Made by a program: the position numbers and the translations under genes. Below are positions 46,204-57,935 of a stretch of DNA of 64,000 nt, one piece after another. The notes under the pieces were generated by a model. It was not told the DNA's origin and did no database searches. It saw only the letters and a program-made list of their open reading frames with translations. Position 1 is the first letter of the stretch. Each line of letters starts with the position of its first letter. The DNA is from Candidatus Symbiopectobacterium sp. 'North America' (GTDB lineage: Bacteria; Pseudomonadota; Gammaproteobacteria; Enterobacterales; Enterobacteriaceae). The DNA lies in contig NZ_PEHF01000061.1 in NCBI RefSeq assembly GCF_015762685.1, forward strand, positions 1 to 64,000, read 5' to 3'.

Positions 46204-46848
46204 CTAAACGTAAAGGTAGATCGCCAGAAAATGGCACAGACTGCCACCCAGCACAAAGCCATGCCAGATGGCGTGGTTATAGGGAATACGTTTACACACA
46301 TAAAAAACCACGCCTAAGGTATATACTGCACCGCCCACCGCCAGTAGGGTGACACCACCTGGTGCTAACACCTGCACCAACTGATAAATCACAATCAGTG
46401 ATAGCCATCCCATCACCAGATACGTCACCAGCGACAACACTTCAAAGCGATGTGCAAAGGCCAGTTTAAATAACACGCCCACCAGCGCCATGCTCCAGAT
46501 GACAATCATCAAGCCACGCGCCAACGACGAATCCATCCCCACCAACAAAAACGGCGTGTAGGTGCCCGCTATCAACAGATAGATGGCACAGTGATCGAAC
46601 CGTTTGAGCCAGGGTTTAGCCCACGGGCTGGGAATTGCATGGTAGAGCGTAGAGGCCAGAAACAGCAGAATAATGGTGCCGCCGTACAAACTGTAGCTGG
46701 CGATAGCCATGCTCGTCGCGCCATTGTCCACCGCTTGCACCAGCAGCACCAACCCGACAATCCCCAACACCACGCCAGCACCGTGACTGATATTGTTGGC
46801 TATCTCTTCCGCCAACGTATAACCCGCATTACTTTCTGATTTCACCAT
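46204..46848 (-). CDS. yqfA: Hemolysin III family membrane protein YqfA
   Basis: Seven-span protein of the PAQR/hemolysin III family, 214 residues from ATG 46848 ([19 protein letters not shown]). Conserved residues include the [16 protein letters not shown] and HxxxH-like ([17 protein letters not shown]) motifs that bind a metal. In E. coli YqfA (TrhA) is linked to membrane energetics. The 12 residues upstream in the longer reading lack a ribosome binding site. Intact. Confidence 0.92.
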   Translation of the reverse strand: MVKSESNAGYTLAEEIANNISHGAGVVLGIVGLVLLVQAVDNGATSMAIASYSLYGGTIILLFLASTLYHAIPSPWAKPWLKRFDHCAIYLLIAGTYTPFLLVGMDSSLARGLMIVIWSMALVGVLFKLAFAHRFEVLSLVTYLVMGWLSLIVIYQLVQVLAPGGVTLLAVGGAVYTLGVVFYVCKRIPYNHAIWHGFVLGGSLCHFLAIYLYV

Positions 46849-46971
46849 ATTCCGTTTTTGCTCCCGGCACGATTGGCTGTACAAACTTCATGCAATCTCA
46901 TCGGGAAGAGTGTAATCGAGAATAGTTTCAGTGTACAAGTGTATGCTGAAACTATTATTCGATCCGCCGCG

Positions 46972-48471
46972 CTACTGCGCTTGAACCGAACCTGGCATTG
47001 GCCCCGGTTCCCTTTCGCCAGGAATAACATCATCAATACGCTGCATCATGTAGTAATAGAAGGGGTTGGAGGAAAGGCGCAACAACGTATCCAAATCAAG
47101 AATCAACACCCCGCGTTCTCCGCGCTCGGCAATACGCCCGAGTGGAATACCAAACTCATACGGTGGCGTAGAGAAACGGCCATAAAGCGAATCGCTGTCA
47201 GAAAATGGCAGCGCTACGTACGATAACGAGTAGACATCTTCGGGGTAATCCATTCCAAGATCGCGGCGCGTGACCTCCATGCTGCCTGCTTTGGTGTCAA
47301 AGGCGACCGCCTTTGCGCTTTGTACCGATGCGTTAGTGATCACCGTGGTGCCGTACAAACGGGGGGTCGGCGGCAACCATTGCCCAATCGCCGACGCTGA
47401 CGCATCCCGCAGTAACAGACCAAAATTGATGGTGCGGTTGACATCAAACAGCACTAAATCATTGTCGTTTTTCGGAAACAGATTATAGAAGGCGCTGATC
47501 ACCGCCCGCGTGCTGACGGTAAAATCTATTACCAACTGGAAGGTTAAAATCGGCGGCAGTTCCGACAGCCTGCGCTGCCGCGCTTCCTGCTCCAACTGTG
47601 ACTGCAAAACGCTGGTGAGCAGATAAGACTGGCGCGCACCGTTCACCGGGAACAAGTTGTACTTGAACGGGTTGAATTCCGGCACAATACCGAGCCAGGC
47701 CGCTTTGGCAAACGGCGGGAATATCGCGGGTAACCCGGCCAAACCAGCAAAACGCGCGTAAGCCGTAATGCCAATCATCGGAGAAATCAGGACCAGACGA
47801 TCCGCCTTGGGCAACTTAGGATCGCTGAGCGTATCGAGGGCGTATTTCAGCATGAGCGCCCCGCCGTTAGAAAAACCAACGATATGCAACGGTAAGCGTT
47901 CTCCACCGTTCGCAGGCGTAACAAAACGCGCAGCCTCACGCACCGCTAAACGCGTGGCAGCCAACCAATCTTCCCAACGGACTTTGGTTAACGCTCCGGG
48001 CACAGTGCCGTGCGCCGGAATACGCAGCCCGATAGCGACAAAGCCGTGCTGACGATAAAGCTCAGCCACATTTCGCATACTGTAGGGAGAGTCGGTTAGC
48101 CCATGCAAAAGCACCACTGCACCTTTGGGTTCCCCTTCCGGCATCAGTTCATAAGAGTGGTTCCAGTTATGAGCGAAGCGCCCGGGATAAACAGGGCTGC
48201 CGACAAAATAGCGGTTTAAGGCAACCTGCTCATCCCTGTCCAGCGTCTGGGTCACCTGCTGAAACAAGCGCTCCTCATGAGCCAAATACTGCTCCCAGTT
48301 GGCACGATCGAGTTGGTCAGGCGTCATCTCTGTCGGCACATAAATATGCCAGGGAGCCAGTGCGGGTCCCCGTTGTGAGTCAAACACCCGAATAACCAGA
48401 AATGTCAACGCAATGGCCAACACGATAACCACCGCATATTTGATCGTGCGTCGAATGATACGAATAGGCAT
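46972..48471 (-). CDS. Membrane-anchored alpha/beta hydrolase
   Basis: Protein of 499 residues. A basic N-terminus and one membrane span (residues about 10-28) are followed by a long domain. Residues about 110-260 are an alpha/beta-hydrolase core: AVVLLHGLTDSPYSMRNV (oxyanion region) and HIVGFSNGGALM, with Ser in the nucleophile elbow G-x-S-x-G. It is probably an esterase or lipase on the periplasmic side of the inner membrane. Substrate unknown. It stands between yqfA and the HD-domain gene, a place filled by other genes in E. coli. Intact. Confidence 0.8.
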   Translation of the reverse strand: MPIRIIRRTIKYAVVIVLAIALTFLVIRVFDSQRGPALAPWHIYVPTEMTPDQLDRANWEQYLAHEERLFQQVTQTLDRDEQVALNRYFVGSPVYPGRFAHNWNHSYELMPEGEPKGAVVLLHGLTDSPYSMRNVAELYRQHGFVAIGLRIPAHGTVPGALTKVRWEDWLAATRLAVREAARFVTPANGGERLPLHIVGFSNGGALMLKYALDTLSDPKLPKADRLVLISPMIGITAYARFAGLAGLPAIFPPFAKAAWLGIVPEFNPFKYNLFPVNGARQSYLLTSVLQSQLEQEARQRRLSELPPILTFQLVIDFTVSTRAVISAFYNLFPKNDNDLVLFDVNRTINFGLLLRDASASAIGQWLPPTPRLYGTTVITNASVQSAKAVAFDTKAGSMEVTRRDLGMDYPEDVYSLSYVALPFSDSDSLYGRFSTPPYEFGIPLGRIAERGERGVLILDLDTLLRLSSNPFYYYMMQRIDDVIPGEREPGPMPGSVQAQ

Positions 48472-48799
48472 CTTGCCCCCTTATTATTAGCGCTTTTATT
48501 GTGATTTTTACTTCGCCCTGTCACGGACTCAATGCCAACCTCGCCTTATGCATTGCGCACAGTGCGTTTGGGAAGACCAGTAAAGCAGATTGTTTTGTGC
48601 CTTGACTATAACGATAGTCGACAATTTCCCCTCCCGAAGGGTCTGTTATCAGAGGGAATAGTCAGTGCCAAAGGGACATCATCGCGGAATAAAGCGTGTA
48701 AATTCTCACCAGCTTCCCCTACAATGAGCCGGTTTTGTTTGACTGCGCAGTGTTTGATACAGCCGCGTTTGACACATCAATGGATGTAAGGTGGTTTTG
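48472..48799. other. Divergent spacer, nothing recognised
   Basis: About 330 bp between the hydrolase gene (-) and the HD-domain gene (+). AT content is average. I see no repeat, hairpin or convincing operator. Both promoters should be here. Confidence 0.45.
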
Positions 48800-49408
48800 A
48801 TGTCCCTGGCTTTACCCACTCTCGAGTTCGGTACGCTGACCGAAGTAGTTGGTTTCCTGATGGAAATTGATAAGCTAAAAAGCGTACAGCGTCGTTCAAA
48901 AATCATCGGCAGTTCCCGTCACGAAGATTCCGCAGAGCACAGTTGGCACTTTGCCGTTGCCGCGATGAGCCTGGCACCCTACGCCAGTCAGGACGTGGAT
49001 ATTCAGCGCGTGATTCAAATGGCCTTGGTGCATGATATCGTCGAGATCGATGCTGGCGACGTGATGGTCTACGATCTGAGCGCTCGAGAAGCGATTCAGG
49101 CGCAGGAAGAAGCCGCTGCGGTTCGGTTATTTGGCCTACTGCCCGAACCGCAACGTCAGCATTTTCTGCAACTGTGGCAAGAATATGAAGCGGGTGACAC
49201 CACGAACGCGCGTTTTGCACTGATGATCGACCGCATTATGCCTATCCTGATGAACCTGCATAACGGTGGGCAAAGCTGGGTGGAAAACGGCATCCGACTG
49301 GAGCAAGTATTGGGACGCGCCAGCTTTATCGCCGAGATCAATCCCGAACTGTGGCGCTACCTGAAAGATCATCTGGAAACCACGCAGGCCAAGGGGTGGT
49401 TGGGGTAA
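48800..49408 (+). CDS. HD-domain phosphohydrolase (5'-nucleotidase-like)
   Basis: Metal-dependent phosphohydrolase of 202 residues. The HD motifs are visible: SSRHEDSAEHSWHFAVAAM (first His and the H of EHS), ALVHDIVEIDAGD (the HD pair) and a later Asp in MIDRIMPI. This pattern matches the YfbR/HDDC2-type deoxynucleotide 5'-phosphatases. ATG 48800 is preferred to the GTG at 48791. Intact. The exact substrate is not determined. Confidence 0.85.
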   Translation: MSLALPTLEFGTLTEVVGFLMEIDKLKSVQRRSKIIGSSRHEDSAEHSWHFAVAAMSLAPYASQDVDIQRVIQMALVHDIVEIDAGDVMVYDLSAREAIQAQEEAAAVRLFGLLPEPQRQHFLQLWQEYEAGDTTNARFALMIDRIMPILMNLHNGGQSWVENGIRLEQVLGRASFIAEINPELWRYLKDHLETTQAKGWLG

Positions 49409-49429
49409 TTCTCCGGCTTGCCTACCTCC

Positions 49430-49511
49430 GTCATTCCCGCGCAGGTGGGAATCTCTTACAGATGAAACACTTTTCTTCTAACAGAGATCCCCGGCTTTCG
49501 CCGAGGATGAC
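49430..49511. repeat. 82-bp dispersed palindromic repeat, copy 3
   Basis: GTCATTCCCGCGCAGGTGGG to CTTTCGCCGAGGATGAC, same orientation as copy 1. Lies just after the HD-domain gene, 28 bp before the gcvP stop. Confidence 0.75.
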
Positions 49512-49539
49512 TAGAGAGTGCGAGTCATTGCGCAGGAAG

Positions 49540-52397
49540 CTACGCGTAATCGCCAATCGGTACGCAAGAGCAGAACAGGTTGCGATCGCCGTACACGTCA
49601 TCGAGGCGTTTTACGCTCGGCCAGTATTTATGCTCAGCCCCCGCCGGGAACACCGCCAGTTCGCGACTGTAGGGATGCGACCACTTACTGACCATCTCCT
49701 GCTGGGTATGCGGTGCATTCACCAACGGGTTGTCCTCCAGCGGCCATTCACCTTGCGCCACCCGCTGAATTTCTGCACGGATCGCCAGCATTGCATCAAT
49801 AAAGCGATCCAGCTCGACCTGACTTTCTGATTCCGTCGGCTCTACCATCAGCGTTCCCGCCACCGGGAACGACATGGTCGGCGCGTGGAAGCCATAGTCG
49901 ATCAAACGCTTGGCGATATCCATTTCGCTGATGCCGGTGCTCTCTTTCAGCGGACGAATATCTAGAATACACTCGTGCCCCACACGGCCATCACGGCCGG
50001 TGTACAGTACCGGATAAGCGTCCTTCAAACGCGTTGCAATGTAGTTGGCATTGAGGATCGCCACCTGACTGGCATTCTTCAGCCCTTCAGCACCCATCAT
50101 ACGGATATACATCCAACTGATAGGCAGAATGGACGCGCTACCAAAAGGTGCAGCAGATACCGCGCCCTGCGTGGTGAGCAAACCATCAATGTGCACCACC
50201 TGATGCCCCGGCACGAACGGTGCCAGATGCGCTTTCACCCCGATCGGCCCCATGCCCGGCCCGTCGCCACCGTGCGGAATGCAGAACGTTTTATGCAGGT
50301 TAAGGTGCGACACAATCCGCGCCAATGTAGCCCGGCGTGGTGATACCTACCTGCGCGTTCATGTTCGCGCCGTCCAGATACACCTGTCCGCCGTGTTGAT
50401 GGACAATCTGACACACTTCACGAATGGTCTCTTCATAGACACCGTGCGTGGAAGGATAGGTCACTATAATGCAGGAAAGGCGATCGCCCGCCTGCGCGGC
50501 CTTCTCCCGAAGATCGTGCAGATCGATATTCCCTTGTTTGTCACAAGCCACCACCTCTACCGCCATCCCGGCCATCTGTGCCGATGCCGGGTTAGTGCCG
50601 TGCGCAGAGCTTGGAATCAGACACAGCGTGCGCTGATCGTCACCTCGGCTCTCATGGTAGCGGCGAATGGCCAGCAAACCGGCATACTCGCCCTGCGCAC
50701 CCGAGTTGGGCTGCATACACACGGCATCATAGCCAGTGAGTTGCACCAGCCAACCGGAAAGCTGTTCGATCATCAAACGATAACCTTGTGCCTGTTCCGG
50801 CGGGCAGAACGGATGCAGTTCAGCAAATTCAGGCCAGGTGATCGGCAGCATTTCCGCCGCCGCGTTCAGCTTCATGGTGCAGGAACCCAGCGGGATCATG
50901 GCACGATTTAGCGCTAGATCTTTATGCGCCAAGCGATGCAGATAACGCATCATCTCGGTTTCGCTGTGATAACGGTTGAACACCGGGTGGGTAAGAATGG
51001 CATCCGTGCGCAATAGCACAGCAGGGATGGATGATGAGCCGCCGCTGAGTACGGCATCCAGCGCAGCAATGGACAGACCGTGATCTGTCTCCCAGCAGCA
51101 CGTCAAACAACACAGCGACATCTTCTCGAGTGGTGGTTTCATCCAGCGTGATACCGACCCCGTGATAGAGATCGGTGCGCAGGTTGATCCCGGCATTCTG
51201 CGCGCGGGCGATGATGGCGTTCTTGTCTGTGACCTCAACCGCCAGCGTATCAAACCAGGTGGTGTGCCACAGTTTCAAGCCGCCCTGCTGCAACCCAGCG
51301 GACAGAATATCGGTTAAACGATGAATACGTTCAGCGATACGCTTGAGCCCCTGCGGCCCATGATAAACCGCATAGAAACCGGCGATATTCGCCAGCAGCA
51401 CCTGAGAGGTGCAGATGTTGGAGTTGGCTTTTTCGCGGCGGATGTGTTGCTCACGCGTCTGCATCGCCATACGCAGCGCCGTGTTACCTGCCGCATCACG
51501 CGAAACGCCGATAATACGCCCCGGCATGGCGCGTTTATACTCATCCTTGCAGGCGAAGAAGGCCGCATGCGGACCACCGTAGCCCATCGGCACATCAAAA
51601 CGCTGGGCGGAGCCAAACACAATATCGGCTCCCTGCTTGCCCGGCGCGACCAGCAGCACCAGAACCATGATATCAGCGGCGACGCTAACGATGATCTTGC
51701 GCGCATTCAGTTGCGCGATAAGATCACGATAATCATGCACTTCACCATAGGTGTTCATCTGCAGCAACAGCACGCCAAACACGCCTTCCGTTTCCAATGC
51801 GGCGGCGGCATCTCTGACCACTACTTCAAAACCAAAGGTCTCGGCACGGGTGCGCACCACATCCAACGTTTGCGGATGCACATGCTCTGCCACGAAGAAG
51901 CGGTTAGCCTGTTTCAGCTTGCTGACGCGCTTGGCCATTGCCATCGCTTCATCCAGCAGAGAGGCGGAGGCCAGCTCCAGCCCGGTCAAGTCCTGCGTCA
52001 TCTGTTGAAAATTCAGTAAGGCTTCTAACCGCCCTTGCGAGACTTCAGGCTGATAAGGTGTATAGGCGGTGTACCAGTCTTGGTTTTCCAGCAGATTACG
52101 CAAGATAACCGGCGGCATATGCACAGCGGTGTACCCCATGCCGATATAGCTCTTGTAGCGCTGGTTGCGGCTGGCAATCGACTTGAGCTCCGCCAACGCC
52201 TGATGCTCGGGCAGCGCATCACCCACCGCTGGCGGGTTGGGCAACTGGATATCTGCCGGCACAATCTGTCGAATCAACGCCGACAATGAATCCGCACCGA
52301 GTGTTTCCAGCATGTGAGCCTGCTGCGCGGGCGTAGGGCCGATGTGACGCTCCACGAAAGCGGCGTCATGTTCGAGTTGGCTGAGAGTCTGAGTCAT
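49540..52397 (-). pseudogene. gcvP: Glycine decarboxylase P protein, two frameshifts
   Basis: PLP-dependent glycine dehydrogenase of the glycine cleavage system; the intact protein has about 955 residues. ATG 52397 ([20 protein letters not shown]) fits the family. The first frameshift is an extra T at about 51086 (plus strand): without it [14 protein letters not shown] is in frame. The second is an extra A at about 50314: without it [16 protein letters not shown] is in frame. Both are one-base insertions outside long homopolymers. The PLP lysine is in [15 protein letters not shown], in the last segment. All three segments are well conserved, so the breaks are recent. Without P protein the gcvT and gcvH products cannot cleave glycine. 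Confidence 0.93.
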
Positions 52398-52428
52398 TAG
52401 GGGTATTTCCTGCTTCAATCAACTGTTA

Positions 52429-52555
52429 TATAGCCTAAATAATTCGAGTTGCAGGAAGGCGGCAAGGGAGCGAATCCCGATGAGCTTACATAAGTAAGTG
52501 ATTCGGGTAAGCGAGTGCAGCCAAAGCACATGCAACTTGAAGTATGACGGGTATA
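52429..52555. repeat. ERIC element, full length 127 bp, inside the gcv operon
   Basis: Starts TATAGCCTAAATAATTCGAG and ends GACGGGTATA, with the core GCTTACATAAGTAAGTGATT. It sits in the gap between gcvH and gcvP, where it would be transcribed and form a long hairpin in the mRNA. Confidence 0.9.
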
Positions 52556-52675
52556 GCAAGTGAACGTTCATGGCAAACAGCAAGTGCGAACGCGGTAGAC
52601 TGCGCTCAGTGTCTTACATTCTGACAAATCGATTTACCCCGTGATGCGCGATAAAACCGTCACGGGGTGACAAGG

Positions 52676-53071
52676 TTATTCTTCTTCTTCTAACAACGCC
52701 TGATAAGCCGTGGCATCCAGCAGGTCGTTCAATTCGCTTTCATCAGACGCTTTGATGCTAAACAGCCAACCGTCGGCATAAGGCGCACTGTTGACCAGTT
52801 CCGGCTGCCCTTCCAGCGCATCGTTCACTGCCACGATCTCACCGCTCAACGGCGCATAGATATCTGAGGCGGCCTTGACCGACTCAGCAACAGCGCAGTC
52901 GTCACCCATCGCAACCTGCGTGCCAACGTCAGGCAAATCGACAAAAACCATGTCCCCCAACAGTTCCTGGGCATGTTCGGTAATACCGACACGATAGACA
53001 TCCTCACCTTCGGCCTGGACCCACTCATGGGATGAGGTGTATTTCAACTCGGTTGGGATTGTGCTGCTCAT
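52676..53071 (-). CDS. gcvH: Glycine cleavage H protein
   Basis: Lipoyl carrier of 131 residues. The lipoylated Lys is in [35 protein letters not shown] is typical. Second gene of gcvTHP. Intact. Confidence 0.97.
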   Translation of the reverse strand: MSSTIPTELKYTSSHEWVQAEGEDVYRVGITEHAQELLGDMVFVDLPDVGTQVAMGDDCAVAESVKAASDIYAPLSGEIVAVNDALEGQPELVNSAPYADGWLFSIKASDESELNDLLDATAYQALLEEEE

Positions 53072-53199
53072 TGCCTGCTCTCCTTAAAAATCGCTTCGTC
53101 GTATCGAATCGAGCGATATCCGCCTTCCTGCAACGCGAAGGTGTGGCGGCATATATCGCGCTAACGTTAATCAATAATCATGGTCAGATCGGGACGGCG

Positions 53200-54294
53200 T
53201 CAAACCAGTGCCTTTCCGCCACGAATAAATACCGGTTTGGTCACCTCTACGGGCACTTCGCGCTGGCGAATTTGCACCAACGCCGTTTCACCAATACCTT
53301 GCGGCACGCGAGCCAGTGCAATACTGAAGCCCAGCGTTGGAGAAAAGGTACCGCTGGTTATCATGCCTTCCTGTACCGTGCCACTCGCATCGGTAAAGCG
53401 CACGGGCATTTCATGGCGCAATACCCCTTTTTCACGCAGTACCAGTCCGACCAACTGCTCAGTGCCTTCGCTGCGTTGATGGGTCAGCGCTTCCCGGCCG
53501 ATAAAATCCCTGTCTTCCGGCTGCCAGACGATGGTCCAGCCCATATTGGCAGCCAGCGGTGAAACGCCTTCGTCCATGTCCTGACCATACAGGCTCATGC
53601 CCGCTTCAAGGCGCAACGTATCGCGCGCACCGAGGCCACACGGCTGCACACCGGCCGCCAGTAGTTGTTGCCAGAACGCCACTGCCTGCTCTGCGGGCAG
53701 TGCGATTTCATAGCCTGACTCACAGGTGTACCCGGTGGTAGCAATAAAATAGTCACCGGGTTGTGCGCCGAAAAAGGGTTTCATGCCCGCCGTTGCCGCG
53801 CGCTGTTCCGCACTGAGCAACGCCTGCACTTTCTCCTGGGCCAACGGCCCTTGAACCGCAATCAACGCTAGTTCATCGCGTTCCTGCCACTCCACGTTAA
53901 ACGCCTTGGCATGCTCGGCGATCCAGGCCAGATCTTTCTCCCGCATGGCGGAGTTCACCACCAGCCGGCAATGCGTTTCAGTCAGAAAGTAGACGATGAG
54001 ATCGTCAATGACGCCACCCGAGGCGTTTAACATCCCGGTATAAAGCGCCTTGCCCGGTTGCGTGAGTTTGGCAACGTCGTTCGCCAGCAGATAACGCAGG
54101 AATTCGCGCACGCGCGGGCCGTGTAAATCCACAGTGGTCATGTGAGACACATCGAACATGCCCGCATGACGCCTAACGCTATGATGTTCATCCAACTGTG
54201 AGCCGTAGTGCAGCGGCATCATCCAGCCGTGAAAGTCGACCATCTTCGCGCCATCGGCGACATGCTGCTGATACAACGGAGTTTGCTGTGTCAT
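53200..54294 (-). CDS. gcvT: Aminomethyltransferase (glycine cleavage T protein)
   Basis: Tetrahydrofolate-dependent T protein of 364 residues: [15 protein letters not shown] near the start, [15 protein letters not shown] and [20 protein letters not shown]. The conserved Asp for catalysis is in the last of these regions. First gene of gcvTHP, with GAGAAAAAATG upstream. No glycine riboswitch is evident before it, as is normal for enterobacteria. Intact. Confidence 0.97.
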   Translation of the reverse strand: MTQQTPLYQQHVADGAKMVDFHGWMMPLHYGSQLDEHHSVRRHAGMFDVSHMTTVDLHGPRVREFLRYLLANDVAKLTQPGKALYTGMLNASGGVIDDLIVYFLTETHCRLVVNSAMREKDLAWIAEHAKAFNVEWQERDELALIAVQGPLAQEKVQALLSAEQRAATAGMKPFFGAQPGDYFIATTGYTCESGYEIALPAEQAVAFWQQLLAAGVQPCGLGARDTLRLEAGMSLYGQDMDEGVSPLAANMGWTIVWQPEDRDFIGREALTHQRSEGTEQLVGLVLREKGVLRHEMPVRFTDASGTVQEGMITSGTFSPTLGFSIALARVPQGIGETALVQIRQREVPVEVTKPVFIRGGKALV

Positions 54295-55072
<778 letters not shown>

Positions 55073-56208
55073 ATGACCCAAAGAATGATCCTTAACGAAA
55101 CCTCGTATTTTGGTGCGGGGGCGATTAAACATATCGTGGAAGAAATAACCCGGGGTGGTTTCCACAAAGCGTTGGTCGTCACCGACAAAGACCTGGTGAA
55201 ATATGGTGTGGTGAGTAAAGAGATCACCCTGTTTGATCAAGTGGGCCTGCCCTACGAGGTTTACGATGACGTAGTGCCCAATCCCACTATTCGCGTGGTG
55301 ACCGCAGGTATTGAGCGCTACAAGGCCGCGCAGGCCGATTACCTGATCGCTATTGGCGGCGGTTCGCTACATGATACCTGTAAGGCGATTGGTATCATCA
55401 TCAACAACCCGGAATATGCCGATGGCGTTGCGCCCACGCGTCGTCCTAGCGTACCAATCTTCGCGATCCCGACCACCGCAGGCACCGCTGCCGAGGTCAC
55501 GATTAACTAAGTGATCACCGACGAAGAAAAACGTCGCAAATTCGTCTGCGTCGATCCACATGACATTCCTATCGTCTCGTTTATCGATGCCAACATGATG
55601 GCCAGCATGCCCGCCTCACTGAAGGCGGCAACCGGCCTGGATGCCTTGACGCACGCGATTGAAGGTTTTACCACCAAAGGCGCGTGGGAGCTGGCCGACA
55701 TGCTGCATCTGAAGGCCATCGAAATCATCAGCCGTTCGCTGCGCGATTCCGTGGCAGGCCATGCCGTAGGCGTGGAGGCAATGGCCTTAGGACAGTACGT
55801 CGCCGGCATGGGCTTATCCAACGTGGGTGTGGGATTGGTTCACGGTATGGCACACCCGTTGGGCGTTTTCTATGACACCCCGCACGGCGTGGCAAACGCC
55901 ATCCTGCTGCCTCATATCATGGCGTTCATGCTGACTACACCGGCGATAAATTCCGCCAGATTGCCGTTGCAATGTGCGTCCCGGGTGCACAAGAGATGCC
56001 GATCGCGCAAGCGCGGGAAGCCGCCATTTCCGCCGTGAAGCAACTTTCTCAGGTTGTGGATATCCCAGCACGTCTGCGTCAAGTGGGCATGAAGGAAGAG
56101 GATATTCCGGCGTTGGCGCAGGCCGCTTTCGACGATGTTTGAACCGGCGGCAACCCACGTAATGTGACACTGGAGCAAATCAAGGCGCTATATCAGTCAA
56201 TCTACTGA
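55073..56208 (+). pseudogene. fucO: Lactaldehyde reductase FucO-like, three lesions
   Basis: Iron-dependent group III alcohol dehydrogenase that reduces L-lactaldehyde to 1,2-propanediol. MTQRMILNETSYFGAGAIKH starts at ATG 55073. The NAD motif GGGS is present (GGGSLHDT; usually GGGSPQDT). Metal ligands are in ALTHAIEGF, GLVHGMAHPLG and TPHGVANA. Three lesions: TAA at 55508-55510 where FucO has Tyr in TINYVITDEE; a one-base loss near 55933 (HIMAFNADYTGDKF is restored with one extra A); and TGA at 56140-56142 in DDV-stop-TGGNPRNVTLE, where FucO has Cys. The full span gives about 378 residues, FucO length. Its product, 1,2-propanediol, is the probable substrate of the microcompartment at the other end of the window. 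Confidence 0.9.
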
Positions 56209-56348
56209 TTCTCTCTCCGCAGGTTTCCCTTCATTATTTCTACTCCCCCGGCATCGCTTGCCGGGGTTTACGCCTGTCCGTAAATGATATAAACTCACAT
56301 ATCATTATCATTATTCATGGGTTTCATCATCCATAGAGGAGCGCAGCC

Positions 56349-56639
56349 ATGCTAACCGCAATGATTACCGCATGCGGGTTATGGAGTGCCAGCTGTTGTC
56401 TGGGTAAACGCCTGAGCAGTGCCTGGGGTATTCTGCTACCCGCCGCACTGATGCCATTGCTTGCTCTGCTCGATCTTCAACTCAACAGTTGGAAGCTGAT
56501 CGTAGCGATTGCGCTGCTGGCGACCGCCGTCATGCTGTTCCATCCTCGCTTGCACCATTACCTGCTGCTGCCTTCCTACATTGCGCTGGCGGGCGGATTG
56601 AGCGCGTTGGTGGTGGCATTCCAAACGACGTGGCCATAA
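56349..56639 (+). CDS. Small DUF1435-type membrane protein
   Basis: 96 residues with three to four hydrophobic spans (WGILLPAALMPLLALLDLQL, LIVAIALLATAVMLFHPRL, HYLLLPSYIALAGGLSAL). The pattern, including PxALxPLLALxDL and LMLFHxRLRH, fits the DUF1435 family (YjjZ-like) as I recall it. A ribosome binding site (AGAGGAG) precedes ATG 56349. Function unknown. Intact. Confidence 0.65.
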   Translation: MLTAMITACGLWSASCCLGKRLSSAWGILLPAALMPLLALLDLQLNSWKLIVAIALLATAVMLFHPRLHHYLLLPSYIALAGGLSALVVAFQTTWP

Positions 56640-56719
56640 CGAGCAATACGTCACGCAGTACCAGAAAAAATTTTTGATCGACACGAAGAAATAAAAAAGA
56701 AGGGAAAAGCATTAAGAAA

Positions 56720-56805
56720 TGGTGCGAAGAGAGGGAATTGAACCCTCACGTCCTAAGGACACTAACACCTGAAGCTAGCGCGTCTACCAATTCCGCCACC
56801 TTCGC
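56720..56805 (-). tRNA. tRNA-Leu (anticodon CAG)
   Basis: On the minus strand: acceptor GCGAAGG, D-arm TGGCGGAATTGGTAGACGC, anticodon loop CTTCAGG giving CAG (56769-56771), long variable arm TGTCCTTAGGACG, T-loop GGTTCAATTCC, encoded CCA. Nearly identical to E. coli leuT/leuQPV tRNA. No integrase adjoins it here. Confidence 0.95.
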
Positions 56806-56926
56806 AACACCGTCACACGATCTGCATCGTGTCACCACGGGGGCGAATTCTAGAGATTTTCTCAACAACGTCAATGATTATTTCCGCTTGGGTGCTGGGT
56901 TTGCTGCAAAAATCGTCATATTGGCC

Positions 56927-57823
56927 TTATAAGGGACGCGCGAAGCACTCCCGCAGCCAATCGATAAGCACGCTGACGCGTGGTGCCAGGAAATGCCCAG
57001 CAGGGTACATTATATACAACGGCATATCCGGTGGCGGCATCTCAGGCAGAATCTCCACCAGTTCACCGCTTTCCAGCCAGTGCCGCACGCCATAGCTCGG
57101 AGACTGGATCAGTCCCAACCTGGCGCGACACGCCGCCACGTAGACATCCGCCCCGCTGACATCAATCTGGCTGTGCAGAGTTTGCTGCTCGCACACCCCC
57201 TGTGACATAAAATCCAGCGGATAGTGGCGAGTCGTGCGTTGAGAAAAATAGCCCACTGTCTGGTGTGTGGCTAAATCATCCAGCGTTTGCGGCAATCCAT
57301 AGCGCTCAATGTAGTCTGCCGACGCACAGGTTACCTGCTCCAACGCGGGCAAATGCCGTGCAATTAACGATTCATCTTCCGCCTGCCAGGCCCGCAGTAC
57401 GCAGTCTACCCCCTCGCGCAGCACATCGATCGATGCATCATTAGCGCTCAGGCACAGAGTGATCTCCGGGTAGCGCTGATAAAACTGCGGCAGTGCGGGA
57501 ATCACAATCTCACGCGCCAGTGAGTGTGGCATATCGACGCGAGTGCGCCCGGAAGGGCGAAATTTCTGGCGTGAGAACAGCGTATCCGTTTCGTCTATCT
57601 CCCCCAGCAATCTCAGGCAGCGCTGGTAGTAAATCCGCCCTTCAGCCGTCACCTGTACCTGACGCGTGGTGCGCAGCAACAGTCGGACGCCAAGACGCGC
57701 CTCGAGCCGTTTTATCGTATGGCTGACAGTGGCGCGCGGTAAATTCAGCTTTTCTGCTGCCCGACTGAAATTATCCAGTTCGATAATCCGCACAAAGGTG
57801 CGCATCGCCTGAATATGATCCAT
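56927..57823 (-). CDS. LysR-family transcription regulator
   Basis: 298 residues from ATG 57823 (MDHIQAMRTFVRIIELDNFS). Winged helix-turn-helix at 1-60 (SRAAEKLNLPRATVSHTIKRLE), then a substrate-binding domain (IVIPALPQFYQRYPEITLCLS). The subgroup resembles the CrgA/AaeR-like regulators. It is divergent from the aldo/keto reductase gene (112 bp apart) and probably controls it, as is usual for this arrangement. The longer reading to 57934 overlaps the promoter region. Intact. Confidence 0.9.
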   Translation of the reverse strand: MDHIQAMRTFVRIIELDNFSRAAEKLNLPRATVSHTIKRLEARLGVRLLLRTTRQVQVTAEGRIYYQRCLRLLGEIDETDTLFSRQKFRPSGRTRVDMPHSLAREIVIPALPQFYQRYPEITLCLSANDASIDVLREGVDCVLRAWQAEDESLIARHLPALEQVTCASADYIERYGLPQTLDDLATHQTVGYFSQRTTRHYPLDFMSQGVCEQQTLHSQIDVSGADVYVAACRARLGLIQSPSYGVRHWLESGELVEILPEMPPPDMPLYIMYPAGHFLAPRVSVLIDWLRECFARPL

Positions 57824-57935
57824 CGACACCCCAATTATTGGTGATTTTTGAACAGTGTTGCACATTATCCGCCATTTATCTTTATTCCCTGAACAATCAC
57901 ACTGCTTCCATCTTACGAGCAAGGGAGAACACACA

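Noticed and set aside
56720-56805. tRNA-Leu(CAG) as a second island attachment site
   Set aside because: No integrase or att-like duplication of its 3' end was seen on either side; flanking genes look like ordinary chromosome.
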